Assembly: GCA_964346325.1 (NCBI GenBank)
Contig: CAYFUK010000026.1
Span: 1 to 18,007, forward strand
DNA: 18,007 bases
From: JAUVDZ01 sp964346325
Lineage (GTDB): Bacteria; Patescibacteriota; Gracilibacteria; UBA1369; PNNO01
Direction: 5' to 3'
In this document: piece by piece, positions 1 through 6,107 of the stretch
Position numbering within the stretch: position 1 is the stretch's first letter
How the letters are laid out: every line of letters begins with the position of its first letter
Translations under genes and position numbers: made by a program
The notes under the pieces: generated by a model
The model's input: only the letters and a program-made list of their open reading frames with translations
The model's database searches: none
Told to the model about the DNA's origin: nothing

Positions 1-1043
1 ATAATTCTATTAACAGCCTCTCTTGTACAAGAAATTATCAACCTGCACCCCATATTAAATGTTTTGTATAATTCGTGCGGTTCAATATCTGAATTCTCAT
101 ATATAAATTTAAAAAAAGGACCTGGGTCAAACATATCATCCATTAAATACTTTACATCCTTCCCAAATCTTATTGGTTTTGTTAATCCCCCTCCAGTACA
201 ATTAAAAACCCCTTTTATTCCATCTTTGTTAACTTTTAATAATTCCTTTATAACAGGTAAATAGGAAAGAGTTGGAGAGAGCATTGCCTCTCCTAATGTC
301 ATATCTGTAGAAGGAATTTTTGTTTTTAAATTAAATTTTCCAGAATATGCACTATCAGAAATCTTTTCATCATAAGTTTCCGGAAATTTTTCTTTATATG
401 ATGAGTCCAGCATGGCGTGAACCAATAAAGTAAAACCGTTGCTACTAACTCCCGAATTGTATTTAGTTTCATACTTGGCTTTACCGTACGATTGAAAACC
501 AATCAACAAATCTCCTTCTCCGGTTCGACTTGCATCCAACACATCTTCTCTTTTCATTCGGGCGGAAACATCTGAATTAACAACCACTGTACGGACATTA
601 TTGCCGGTATCTGCGGTTTCTCCTCCACACATATCAATTTTTGTGTAATCAGAAAGGTTCTCAATTGATTCTCTATATCCGTCAATAATTTTTGAAATTG
701 CTTCATCAGAAATAACTAATGGATTCCTATCAATACAATTAGTTAATTGAAAATGATCAGTGGCGCCCACAGCTGCCATATCATCAATATTCATAATAAG
801 ACTATCCTGAGCAATTCCTTTCCATACATCATTGCTAAAACCTTCTTTGGTTGCCATATATGCTACATTTGCTTTGCTTCCTGCTCCATCTGTGTGCTTA
901 AGATAACAATACAGATCATCATCGGCAATATCAGGAACAATTAAGCAGAAAGCTCCAGGAAAAAGACCTTTATCTAATCCTTTGGTTGCTTCATGAACCG
1001 CATCTTTATCTGCATCAGACCCCAATTTTTTGTAAGTAAGCAT
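1..1043 (-). CDS. purM: Phosphoribosylformylglycinamidine cyclo-ligase (AIR synthase), C-terminus cut by window edge
   Basis: PurM closes the imidazole ring of FGAM with ATP to give AIR, the fifth step of purine synthesis, in the cytosol. Reading the minus strand from ATG at 1043 gives 347 uninterrupted residues that run off the left edge. The N-terminal part carries the PurM nucleotide-binding segment HTDGAGSKANVAYM (about residues 50-63), then VWKGIAQDSLIMNIDDMAAVGA and CGGETADTGNNVRT. Late in the fragment come FNCTGGGLTKPI and YKTFNMGCRLI, the latter matching the usual FNMG motif. The start KEDVH-like helix followed by GLDKGLFPGAFCLIVPD, and the length, match from memory the roughly 390-residue form of Bacteroidetes rather than the 345-residue E. 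coli form. That comparison is recall, not a search. No Shine-Dalgarno precedes the ATG. The gene is divergent from the uridine kinase gene. About 40 residues are likely missing. Confidence 0.93.
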   Translation of the reverse strand, partial: MLTYKKLGSDADKDAVHEATKGLDKGLFPGAFCLIVPDIADDDLYCYLKHTDGAGSKANVAYMATKEGFSNDVWKGIAQDSLIMNIDDMAAVGATDHFQLTNCIDRNPLVISDEAISKIIDGYRESIENLSDYTKIDMCGGETADTGNNVRTVVVNSDVSARMKREDVLDASRTGEGDLLIGFQSYGKAKYETKYNSGVSSNGFTLLVHAMLDSSYKEKFPETYDEKISDSAYSGKFNLKTKIPSTDMTLGEAMLSPTLSYLPVIKELLKVNKDGIKGVFNCTGGGLTKPIRFGKDVKYLMDDMFDPGPFFKFIYENSDIEPHELYKTFNMGCRLIISCTREAVNRI

Positions 1044-1083
1044 TTAAAAAAATTAGAATTTAAAATATTTCGTTATTATTTGC

Positions 1084-1118
1084 TTGAAAAGACTACTTAA
1101 TCTAGGATAAATTGTCAA
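1084..1118. promoter_or_regulatory. Possible overlapping divergent promoters for purM and the kinase gene
   Basis: The 100-base gap between purM and the kinase gene has a perfect -35 TTGACA on the minus strand (1118-1113). A weak TAGTCT follows 17 bases further on (1095-1090) and would serve purM with a leader of about 40 bases. On the plus strand TTGAAA (1084-1089) is followed after 16 bases by GATAAA (1106-1111), which could serve the kinase gene. The two overlap, so they would compete. Matches are partial and the region is AT-rich. Confidence 0.3.
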
Positions 1119-1143
1119 CGAAACTACTAGACAAATACTTATA

Positions 1144-1770
1144 ATGAATTTTATTTCAGAATCATCGGCTACTGAATATATCGACAAGATATATCAAGAT
1201 GAAAGGCTAGATCTGCTTTTAATTGCCGGTCCTACTGGCAGCGGTAAAAGCACACTATCTAAAATGATATCAAAAAAGTGGGAGATTCATAGTTTATGTC
1301 TTGATAATTATTTCAAGAATGAAGATGAAATAGAGCTAGTTTTGCCAGAATTCAACATTAGACAGTGGGACTCTCCTGACTGTTATAATTGGAATATTTT
1401 GATAAATAACTTGCAAGATATTTTTAGAGATAAAATAGCAAGAATACCAATTTTTTCACATGAACACTCAAGACAAAACGGATGGGCGGATTTAAGAATT
1501 CAAAAGAAACCATTAATATTGGAAGGTATTTATGCAATAAATCCAAAAATATTAGATGTTGTCCAATCTATGAGACTTAAGTTTTTTTCAATTTTTTTAG
1601 ATATTCCAGAAGGAATAAGATGGCAAAGAAAATATAATAGAGATGTATTAGAAAGAAATGAGGAACCAGCCACTTTGCAAATTTGGTTTGATAATGTCAT
1701 TAAGCCTGCAGAAAAAAAATGGGTGAATCAGCAATTAAAAAGCGCTGACCTTGTAATAGTACAAGATTAG
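1144..1770 (+). CDS. udk: Uridine kinase / phosphoribulokinase-family P-loop kinase
   Basis: Likely phosphorylates uridine (and perhaps cytidine) to the monophosphate in pyrimidine salvage. The 208-residue protein has a Walker A loop GPTGSGKST at 29-37. Next come the substrate motif LDNYFKN (53-59, matching the family's DSYYKD) and WDSPDCYNW (75-83, matching the FDHPDAFD region). IPIFSHEHSR (101-110) is followed by LEGIYAI (126-132, the Walker B-like IIEGI). QRKYNRDVLERN (161-172) is the arginine-rich lid, and VIKPAEKKW (185-193) corresponds to the V.P.h..FI.P segment. Length is typical of Udk (about 210). It stands alone, divergent from purM, with tRNA-Lys on the other strand downstream, and ends in TAG. 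There is no Shine-Dalgarno; a TATAAT overlaps the start codon. Substrate choice within the Udk/PRK family is inferred, so the symbol is tentative. Confidence 0.75.
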   Translation: MNFISESSATEYIDKIYQDERLDLLLIAGPTGSGKSTLSKMISKKWEIHSLCLDNYFKNEDEIELVLPEFNIRQWDSPDCYNWNILINNLQDIFRDKIARIPIFSHEHSRQNGWADLRIQKKPLILEGIYAINPKILDVVQSMRLKFFSIFLDIPEGIRWQRKYNRDVLERNEEPATLQIWFDNVIKPAEKKWVNQQLKSADLVIVQD

Positions 1771-1779
1771 CAATGCAAG

Positions 1780-1888
1780 TATATCACCTTCGACAGATTG
1801 TTGCCGAATGATATAGCTAATACTTTCTTCATCTCTAAGATAAAAACAGATTTATTACAGCTCGCCACTTCGGCTTAGAGGTAAATCT
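1780..1888. other. Foldable non-coding stretch: one hairpin plus a possible H-type pseudoknot
   Basis: Ten bases after the kinase stop, TATATCA (1780-1786) pairs with TGATATA (1809-1815), and TTCG (1789-1792) pairs with CGAA (1805-1808) inside it, leaving a CC bulge. Next, CTCTAAG (1833-1839) pairs with CTTAGAG (1874-1880), and AGATTTA (1848-1854) pairs with TAAATCT (1882-1888). These two 7-bp stems interleave, so they form either an H-type pseudoknot or two mutually exclusive folds. A local GCC/GGC plus CTC/GAG nested fold (1861-1880) is a third option. No open frame covers the stretch and I recognise no known RNA family. It could be a 3' element of the kinase mRNA, an RNA on either strand, or chance. 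Confidence 0.3.
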
Positions 1889-1919
1889 ATCATTCTGATC
1901 AATCAATAGTTATCGCTCT

Positions 1920-1945
1920 AAAAAAAACCTCCGCACTTCGCGCAA
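1920..1945 (-). terminator. Likely intrinsic terminator of tRNA-Lys
   Basis: On the minus strand, eight bases beyond the tRNA's CCA end, TTGCGC (1945-1940) can pair with GTGCGG (1936-1931) around a GAA loop, using three G-U pairs. It is followed by AGG and eight T (1927-1920). The stem is weak, but its position and the T run fit a Rho-independent terminator for the tRNA transcript. Confidence 0.45.
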
Positions 1946-1953
1946 CTGCTCTG

Positions 1954-2029
1954 TGGTGGGTGCACCGGGGCTCGAACCCGGGACCATTTGCTTAAGAGGC
2001 AAGTGCTCTACCAACTGAGCTATACACCC
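1954..2029 (-). tRNA. tRNA-Lys (anticodon CUU), CCA encoded
   Basis: The 76-base cloverleaf folds fully. Acceptor GGGTGTA pairs with TGCACCC, the D arm is GCTC/GAGC with loop AGTTGGTA, and the anticodon loop is CTCTTAA with CTT at positions 34-36, reading AAG. The T arm CCGGG/CCCGG encloses TTCGAGC. Discriminator A is followed by an encoded CCA at 1956-1954. One flaw is visible: the first anticodon-stem pair (27-43) is C opposite A, so the stem has four good pairs. It is a single tRNA with its own likely terminator downstream, and the palindrome cluster at 2042-2089 lies just upstream where its promoter should be. Confidence 0.96.
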
Positions 2030-2041
2030 TTACTTTTTACT

Positions 2042-2089
2042 GTACCCGGTACGCTGAGGTACCGAGTACCTCGAAGTACCCGGTACTTC
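2042..2089. repeat. Cluster of three perfect short palindromes (GTAC family)
   Basis: Three hairpins stand in a row, each with a 3-base loop. GTAC/GTAC spans 2042-2052 with loop CCG. GAGGTAC/GTACCTC spans 2056-2072 with loop CGA. GAAGTAC/GTACTTC spans 2073-2089 with loop CCG. The last two abut. The words ACCGAGT and TACCCGGTA recur in the same order inside aroA at 14167-14183. The cluster is GC-rich against its AT-rich surroundings, has no T run, and lies 13-60 bases upstream of tRNA-Lys, so it is unlikely to be a terminator. It looks like a REP-like repeat; mobility or protein binding is inference. Confidence 0.8.
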
Positions 2090-2126
2090 AACAGCACGCA
2101 CAAATGTACCATATGCTTATCTCCCC

Positions 2127-2155
2127 TTTCAAGCCTTGCTTTTTTTGGGTAAAAT
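2127..2155 (+). promoter_or_regulatory. Weak candidate promoter for the GT4-radA pair
   Basis: TTTCAA (2127-2132) and TAAAAT (2150-2155) are 17 bases apart, which would give a leader of about 25 bases before the ATG at 2188. The -35 match is poor. A second -10-like CATAAT (2175-2180) lies 7 bases before the ATG and could give a leaderless message. Confidence 0.2.
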
Positions 2156-2187
2156 GGGCGTGCTAATAAATTCCCATAATTAATAAT

Positions 2188-3339
2188 ATGAATCCAAATC
2201 GCAAAAAATTATTATTTTATACTGACACACCTTATGTGGGAGGTGCCGAGAATCAAATGTATCTTCTTACCAAATTTCTTGATAAAGAAAAATACGATGT
2301 TATTCTGGTTTGTTCGGATTATAAAAAACTTAAAGAATGGTCTGCGCGATTTGAACGAGAAGGGGTTCGCATAGTCAAATTAACAGTGGCGCATAAACAC
2401 GACCCAAGGCATTACTTTCAATTAAAAGAAGTTTTAAAAACAGAAATACCGGATATTGTACATTTGCATGTATGGAATCCGGCTTCATGCCGTTACGGAT
2501 TTATGGCGGCAAACAAATACAGGTTTCCCGTTGTGGTAACGGAACACGACCCTTTTGAGTTACCAAAATTAAAAAAATATATTAAGAACAAATTAATGAA
2601 ACGTGTACAAAAAATTGTTACAGTTTCGGATTCAAATTATAAGCTAATGCAAAAACTTTTTCCTGAACTAAAAAATAGAACAACAACAATTCATAATGGA
2701 ATTGACACAACCTGGTTTGAATCACAATTACTAAACTTTTCAAAAAACAAAAGAACCGAATTTCGTGCAAAAGAATTCGAAGCCGACCAGACAACAAAAG
2801 TTATTTTAAGTGTTGCCGAGCTCCATGAGCGAAAAGGTCTTAAACATCTTATTAAAACAATGCAAAAAGTATTGGCCAAAAATCCGAATACACGACTAAT
2901 CATAGCCGGTGAGGGTCCGCAGAAAAAAGAACTCACCAAGATTATTAACGAAGAAAATCTGTCAGGCTATATAAGGTTGCTGGGCCATCGCAAAGATATA
3001 CCGCAAATTATGGCATCCGCTGACGTATTTGTTCTGCCTAGCGAAAAAGAGGCTTTTGGACTTGTTTTGCTTGAAGCAATGACCGCAAAACTTCCGATTG
3101 TCGCAAGTAATGTGGGAGGGATACCTGAAATAGTAGAAGATGGGATAACCGGAGACCTTGTTGAACCTTCCAACCATGAACTTATGGCTGATAAAATTTT
3201 AGAATTTTTTAATGATAATTTTAAAGTTCGGGAGTATACTGAAACTGCGTACGATCAATTAAAATCAAAATTTGATGCCAAAACAATGGCGAAAAAATAT
3301 GATAAATTATATGACCGAATAATAAATGGTAAAAGTTAA
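2188..3339 (+). CDS. GT4-family glycosyltransferase (group 1, GT-B fold)
   Basis: Transfers a sugar from a nucleotide donor to a lipid-linked or surface-glycan acceptor at the inner face of the membrane; donor and acceptor cannot be told from the sequence. The 383 residues show the N-terminal lobe with KKLLFYTDTPYVGGAENQ (6-23; the GGAE loop is typical). The linker VTVSDSNYKLM leads to IHNGIDTTWF. The C-terminal donor lobe has ILSVAELHERKG, LIIAGEGPQKKEL, and the retaining GT4 signature E288-AFGLVLL-E296 followed by VGGIPEIVEDGITG. Length is normal. Its last 14 bases overlap radA, so the two are co-transcribed. It is separated by several kilobases from the other glycan genes. No Shine-Dalgarno is present and the stop is TAA. 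Confidence 0.9.
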   Translation: MNPNRKKLLFYTDTPYVGGAENQMYLLTKFLDKEKYDVILVCSDYKKLKEWSARFEREGVRIVKLTVAHKHDPRHYFQLKEVLKTEIPDIVHLHVWNPASCRYGFMAANKYRFPVVVTEHDPFELPKLKKYIKNKLMKRVQKIVTVSDSNYKLMQKLFPELKNRTTTIHNGIDTTWFESQLLNFSKNKRTEFRAKEFEADQTTKVILSVAELHERKGLKHLIKTMQKVLAKNPNTRLIIAGEGPQKKELTKIINEENLSGYIRLLGHRKDIPQIMASADVFVLPSEKEAFGLVLLEAMTAKLPIVASNVGGIPEIVEDGITGDLVEPSNHELMADKILEFFNDNFKVREYTETAYDQLKSKFDAKTMAKKYDKLYDRIINGKS

Positions 3340-4630
3340 AACATCTTTCGTTTGCTCTGACTGCGGTTTTGAATCTCCAAAATGGATTGGTAAATGTCCT
3401 GATTGCGAAGCCTGGAATTCATTTATTGAACAAAAAATTGATACCAAATCCAAAGGTTCTAAAATCAAGGCTCACGCCCGTGAAGTCACTCCACTTATAA
3501 TGGGTGAAACCAAAGAAAAACGAATCTCATTAAAAATGGAGGAAATAAACCGTGTACTTGGCGGCGGAATAATGGAAGGCTCGCTAATGCTCCTCACGGG
3601 AGAACCCGGAATAGGCAAATCAACACTTACACTGCAAATATGCGATCAACTCACAGGCGGATCAGCAAAAATCCTGTACATTTCAGGTGAAGAATCACAA
3701 AACCAAATAGCTTCACGTGCAAAACGCCTTGGAATTCAAAGTGAGCGCCTCTCATTCCTGGCTGAAACAAACCTGGATACAATTATGGCAACAGTTAAAG
3801 AATTTAAACCTGATTTTATTGTTGTGGATTCGGTTCAGGTAATGCAATCGAAGGACCTGGCAAGTTTTGCGGGAAGCATCGGGCAGATTCGCTACACGGC
3901 CGAACAATTCATGGAGTACGCAAAAACGCAAAATGTTCCCACTCTTTTAATTGGCCATGTTACCAAAGAAGGCAATCTCGCCGGCCCGCGCGTGCTTGAA
4001 CACCTTGTTGATACGGTCTTGTATCTTGAAGGCGATCGATACAAAAATTTCCGCATTCTCCGAACACAAAAAAACAGATTCGGGTCAACAAACGAAATAG
4101 GAATTTTCGAAATGGCGACTGACGGCCTGCGCGAAGTACAAAATCCTTCAGCTGGATTTTTGGAAGGACGTAAAGATAACGCCATAGGTTCCGCAATCAC
4201 AGTTACAATTGAAGGAACACGCCCGCTTTTAGTTGAAGTCCAGGCCCTTAGCAACTTAACGCCCTTCGGCTATCCCAAACGAACATCTACCGGTTTTGAT
4301 ATAAACAGAGCTCAGCTTTTAATCTCGGTTCTTCAAAAGTACGCGAAAATAAATCTGGCCAACCAGGATATATTTGTGAATGTGGTTGGCGGAATGCGTA
4401 TAAAAGACCCGGCTTGCGATCTTGCCGTACTCATGGCGATTGCCGGCAGCTTTCTGCAAAAAACTATTCCAGGTGACTCCTGCTTTATAGGCGAAGTCGG
4501 GCTTTCAGGCGAAATACGCAACGTTGGCCAAATTGAAAAACGTATAAAAGAAGCTAAAAAACTCGGATTCAAAACAATAATTTCACCGAAGCAGGTTACA
4601 AATGTTTCGGATGCCGTAAAAAAACTATAA
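3326..4630 (+). CDS. radA: DNA repair protein RadA (Sms)
   Basis: RadA is a RecA-like hexameric ATPase that drives branch migration in recombination repair and processes recombination intermediates. The 434 residues contain the C4 zinc finger (Cys10, 13, 24, 27; CSDCG...CPDC), Walker A GEPGIGKST (92-100), IVVDSVQVM (Walker B, about 165-173) and the RadA hallmark KNRFG (249-253). The C-terminal Lon-protease-like domain includes LVEVQALSN and the GEVGLSGEIRNV motif. Length is slightly short of the usual 450-460, with a trimmed C-terminus, but all key motifs are intact. The ATG at 3326 lies inside the upstream glycosyltransferase gene and directly precedes the zinc finger. It is convergent with the small gene at 4633-4926, two bases away, and I see no hairpin terminator between them. 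Confidence 0.97.
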   Translation: MVKVKTSFVCSDCGFESPKWIGKCPDCEAWNSFIEQKIDTKSKGSKIKAHAREVTPLIMGETKEKRISLKMEEINRVLGGGIMEGSLMLLTGEPGIGKSTLTLQICDQLTGGSAKILYISGEESQNQIASRAKRLGIQSERLSFLAETNLDTIMATVKEFKPDFIVVDSVQVMQSKDLASFAGSIGQIRYTAEQFMEYAKTQNVPTLLIGHVTKEGNLAGPRVLEHLVDTVLYLEGDRYKNFRILRTQKNRFGSTNEIGIFEMATDGLREVQNPSAGFLEGRKDNAIGSAITVTIEGTRPLLVEVQALSNLTPFGYPKRTSTGFDINRAQLLISVLQKYAKINLANQDIFVNVVGGMRIKDPACDLAVLMAIAGSFLQKTIPGDSCFIGEVGLSGEIRNVGQIEKRIKEAKKLGFKTIISPKQVTNVSDAVKKL

Positions 4631-4632
4631 AA

Positions 4633-4926
4633 TTATTCCCCTTTTTTTTCATTAAATTTCATTCTTCTTTCGCCTTCTCTTTGCTCGACAGCCTCGCCTA
4701 TTTCGATTCTTTCTTTCCACGGTACAGCCTGAACCGTTATTTCTTTACTAATATCGGGTACTTTACCAAAAGCACCAACCGTTGCCTTTATTCCAAGTTT
4801 TTCAAATTTTTTTACTGTTCTGGCAATTATTTCATCAACCGGTTCGTCGGGTTGCAGCCTTTCAACTGAAGATTTTATTACAAGGCCTTCCCTAAGCCAG
4901 TGTTTTGCGCTATTAATATATTCCAT
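4633..4926 (-). CDS. Unknown 97-residue protein, second gene of a two-gene unit
   Basis: I do not recognise this family. It is a soluble, charged protein with no membrane segment. The N-terminal MEYINSAKHWLREG helix is followed by an acidic helix DEPVDEIIARTVKKFEKLG (about 27-45), a short glycine-containing segment KATVGAFGKVPDISKE and an amphipathic ITVQAVPWKERIE strand. The tail EQREGERRMKFNEKKGE is highly charged and probably disordered. It begins 15 bases after the stop of the 77-residue gene on the same strand, so the two form an operon. Even composition, a start close after the upstream stop and no competing frame support it as real. Confidence 0.65.
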   Translation of the reverse strand: MEYINSAKHWLREGLVIKSSVERLQPDEPVDEIIARTVKKFEKLGIKATVGAFGKVPDISKEITVQAVPWKERIEIGEAVEQREGERRMKFNEKKGE

Positions 4927-4941
4927 AATTAATTTGTTATA

Positions 4942-5175
4942 TTATTCTTTTGCTTGTATATGAAGTTGAAAATAATACTTTGGATCGTCACTATCTTCAA
5001 AACATTCAATAACTACATCAAGTGCGGCTTTATTAAATATTTTTCTGTAACGTTCGATAGCTTCTTTTGGATTTTCAAAAAGACCGAGTTTTGTTACACG
5101 TAATGATGTTTCGCCTTTAAATTCAAGAGAACGTTTTACGTATTCAGTTAAAATTCTATCAGTTTCTTCAACCAT
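4942..5175 (-). CDS. Unknown 77-residue protein, first gene of a two-gene unit
   Basis: No family is recognised. The protein is small, soluble and helix-rich: EETDRILTEYVKRSLEFK, then a strand-like SLRVTKLGLF, then helix PKEAIERYRKIFNKAA, then DVVIECFEDSDD and a final strand KYYFQLHIQAKE. The helix-strand-helix-strand order suggests a small alpha/beta fold. The ATG is preceded by ATATATAT and a 25-base palindrome (5182-5206) whose inner edge is six bases from the start codon. It is separated from tatD, also on the minus strand, by 134 bases, so it probably has its own promoter or is regulated at the palindrome. Confidence 0.65.
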   Translation of the reverse strand: MVEETDRILTEYVKRSLEFKGETSLRVTKLGLFENPKEAIERYRKIFNKAALDVVIECFEDSDDPKYYFQLHIQAKE

Positions 5176-5181
5176 ATATAT

Positions 5182-5206
5182 TAGTTAAGGTTAACAACCT
5201 TAACTA
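5182..5206. promoter_or_regulatory. 11-bp perfect inverted repeat in front of the two small genes
   Basis: TAGTTAAGGTT (5182-5192) and AACCTTAACTA (5196-5206) are exact reverse complements around a 3-base spacer AAC. It ends six bases upstream of the ATG of the 77-residue gene (minus strand). There is no T run after it, so a terminator is unlikely. An operator, or a hairpin limiting ribosome access, fits the position; which one is inference. Confidence 0.6.
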
Positions 5207-5258
5207 GGATTTGCGCTTCTGTCAACCGTTAAATAACATAAAATTCCAATCAATCTGC

Positions 5259-5280
5259 TTTTACGCCGATTTTACGCCGA
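5259..5280. repeat. Tandem 11-base duplication
   Basis: TTTTACGCCGA occurs twice back to back (5259-5269 and 5270-5280) in the gap between tatD and the 77-residue gene. It could be a slippage duplication or a paired binding site. The rest of the gap (5207-5309) shows no gene. Confidence 0.7.
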
Positions 5281-5309
5281 AATAAAAGAAAAAAGCGCAG
5301 GTTTTCGAG

Positions 5310-6068
5310 TCAAATTCCGAAAAATTTTTGGGCGTTCTTCGTTGTAATATCGGCTACATCTTCAAAATTCATGCTTTTAAGATAAGCTATCTCCTTGGCG
5401 ACTTCTTTAACAAACGCAGGTTCGTTTGTTTGCTTTCTGTACTTTTGAGGGGATAAATAAGGGCAATCTGTTTCTATCATCATGGCATCCGGAGGGCACT
5501 CCCCTACAACTTCACGTAATTTTTGAGCGTTTGGATATGTTATGTTCCCGGTGAATGAAGTAAAATATCCGGCCAACCAAACATCTCGGGCAAACTTAAC
5601 ATTACTTCCGAAACAATGAAAAACAACATCTTTTATATTCTGTTCATTAAGAATTTGAAGGCTGTCGTGATCAGCTTCGCGGTTATGAACGATTAAAGGC
5701 TTGTTCAATTGTTTAGCAAGGTCTATATGTTTAATAAAAACTTCTTTTTGTATTTCACGCGGACTTATATCACGATAATAATCAAGGCCGGTCTCCCCTA
5801 TTGCAACAACTCTTTCATGTTCCGCGAGTTCGCATAGCTCATTCCATATCTGATCCGTCATTTTTTTTGCGTCATGAGGATGAAAACCAACCGCGGCAAA
5901 AACTCCGTCATTATTCTCTGCTATCTCAACCGCCTGTTTTGTGGATTCCAAATCACAACCCACTGCAATCATTTTACCCACTCCCGCTTCGTGTGCACGA
6001 TGCAATATGCCCTTTATATCACGGCAAAGCGGCTTGAATTGTATGTGACAATGTGTATCAATAATCAT
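5310..6068 (-). CDS. tatD: TatD-family metal-dependent hydrolase (DNase)
   Basis: TatD proteins are TIM-barrel amidohydrolase-superfamily enzymes with 3'-5' exonuclease activity, implicated in DNA repair and D-aminoacyl-tRNA or nucleic-acid clean-up. The 252 residues show every expected metal or catalytic motif: DTHCHI with His6 and His8, FHPHD (62-66), GETGLDYY with Glu92, LIVHNRE with His128, VFHCFGS with His151, and ETDCPYLSP with Asp201 (Cys where DTDAPYL has Ala). Length is typical (about 255). The gene is divergent from the GT2-GT4 gene with 39 bases between starts and ends in TGA. There is no Shine-Dalgarno. The exact substrate of individual TatD paralogues is not predictable from sequence. 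Confidence 0.95.
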   Translation of the reverse strand: MIIDTHCHIQFKPLCRDIKGILHRAHEAGVGKMIAVGCDLESTKQAVEIAENNDGVFAAVGFHPHDAKKMTDQIWNELCELAEHERVVAIGETGLDYYRDISPREIQKEVFIKHIDLAKQLNKPLIVHNREADHDSLQILNEQNIKDVVFHCFGSNVKFARDVWLAGYFTSFTGNITYPNAQKLREVVGECPPDAMMIETDCPYLSPQKYRKQTNEPAFVKEVAKEIAYLKSMNFEDVADITTKNAQKFFGI

Positions 6069-6107
6069 AATTTTAATGTATCATAACTTCCGCAATAATT
6101 TAAATGT

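Noticed and set aside
64..944. Short plus-strand open frames opposite purM
   Set aside because: They are the reverse of a long minus-strand frame with clear PurM motifs.
3892..4572. Minus-strand open frames of 78-120 residues inside radA
   Set aside because: Shadows of radA, with serine/arginine-rich unnatural composition and no motifs.
4636..4650. T8 run after radA as a terminator
   Set aside because: No stem of useful strength precedes the run on either strand.
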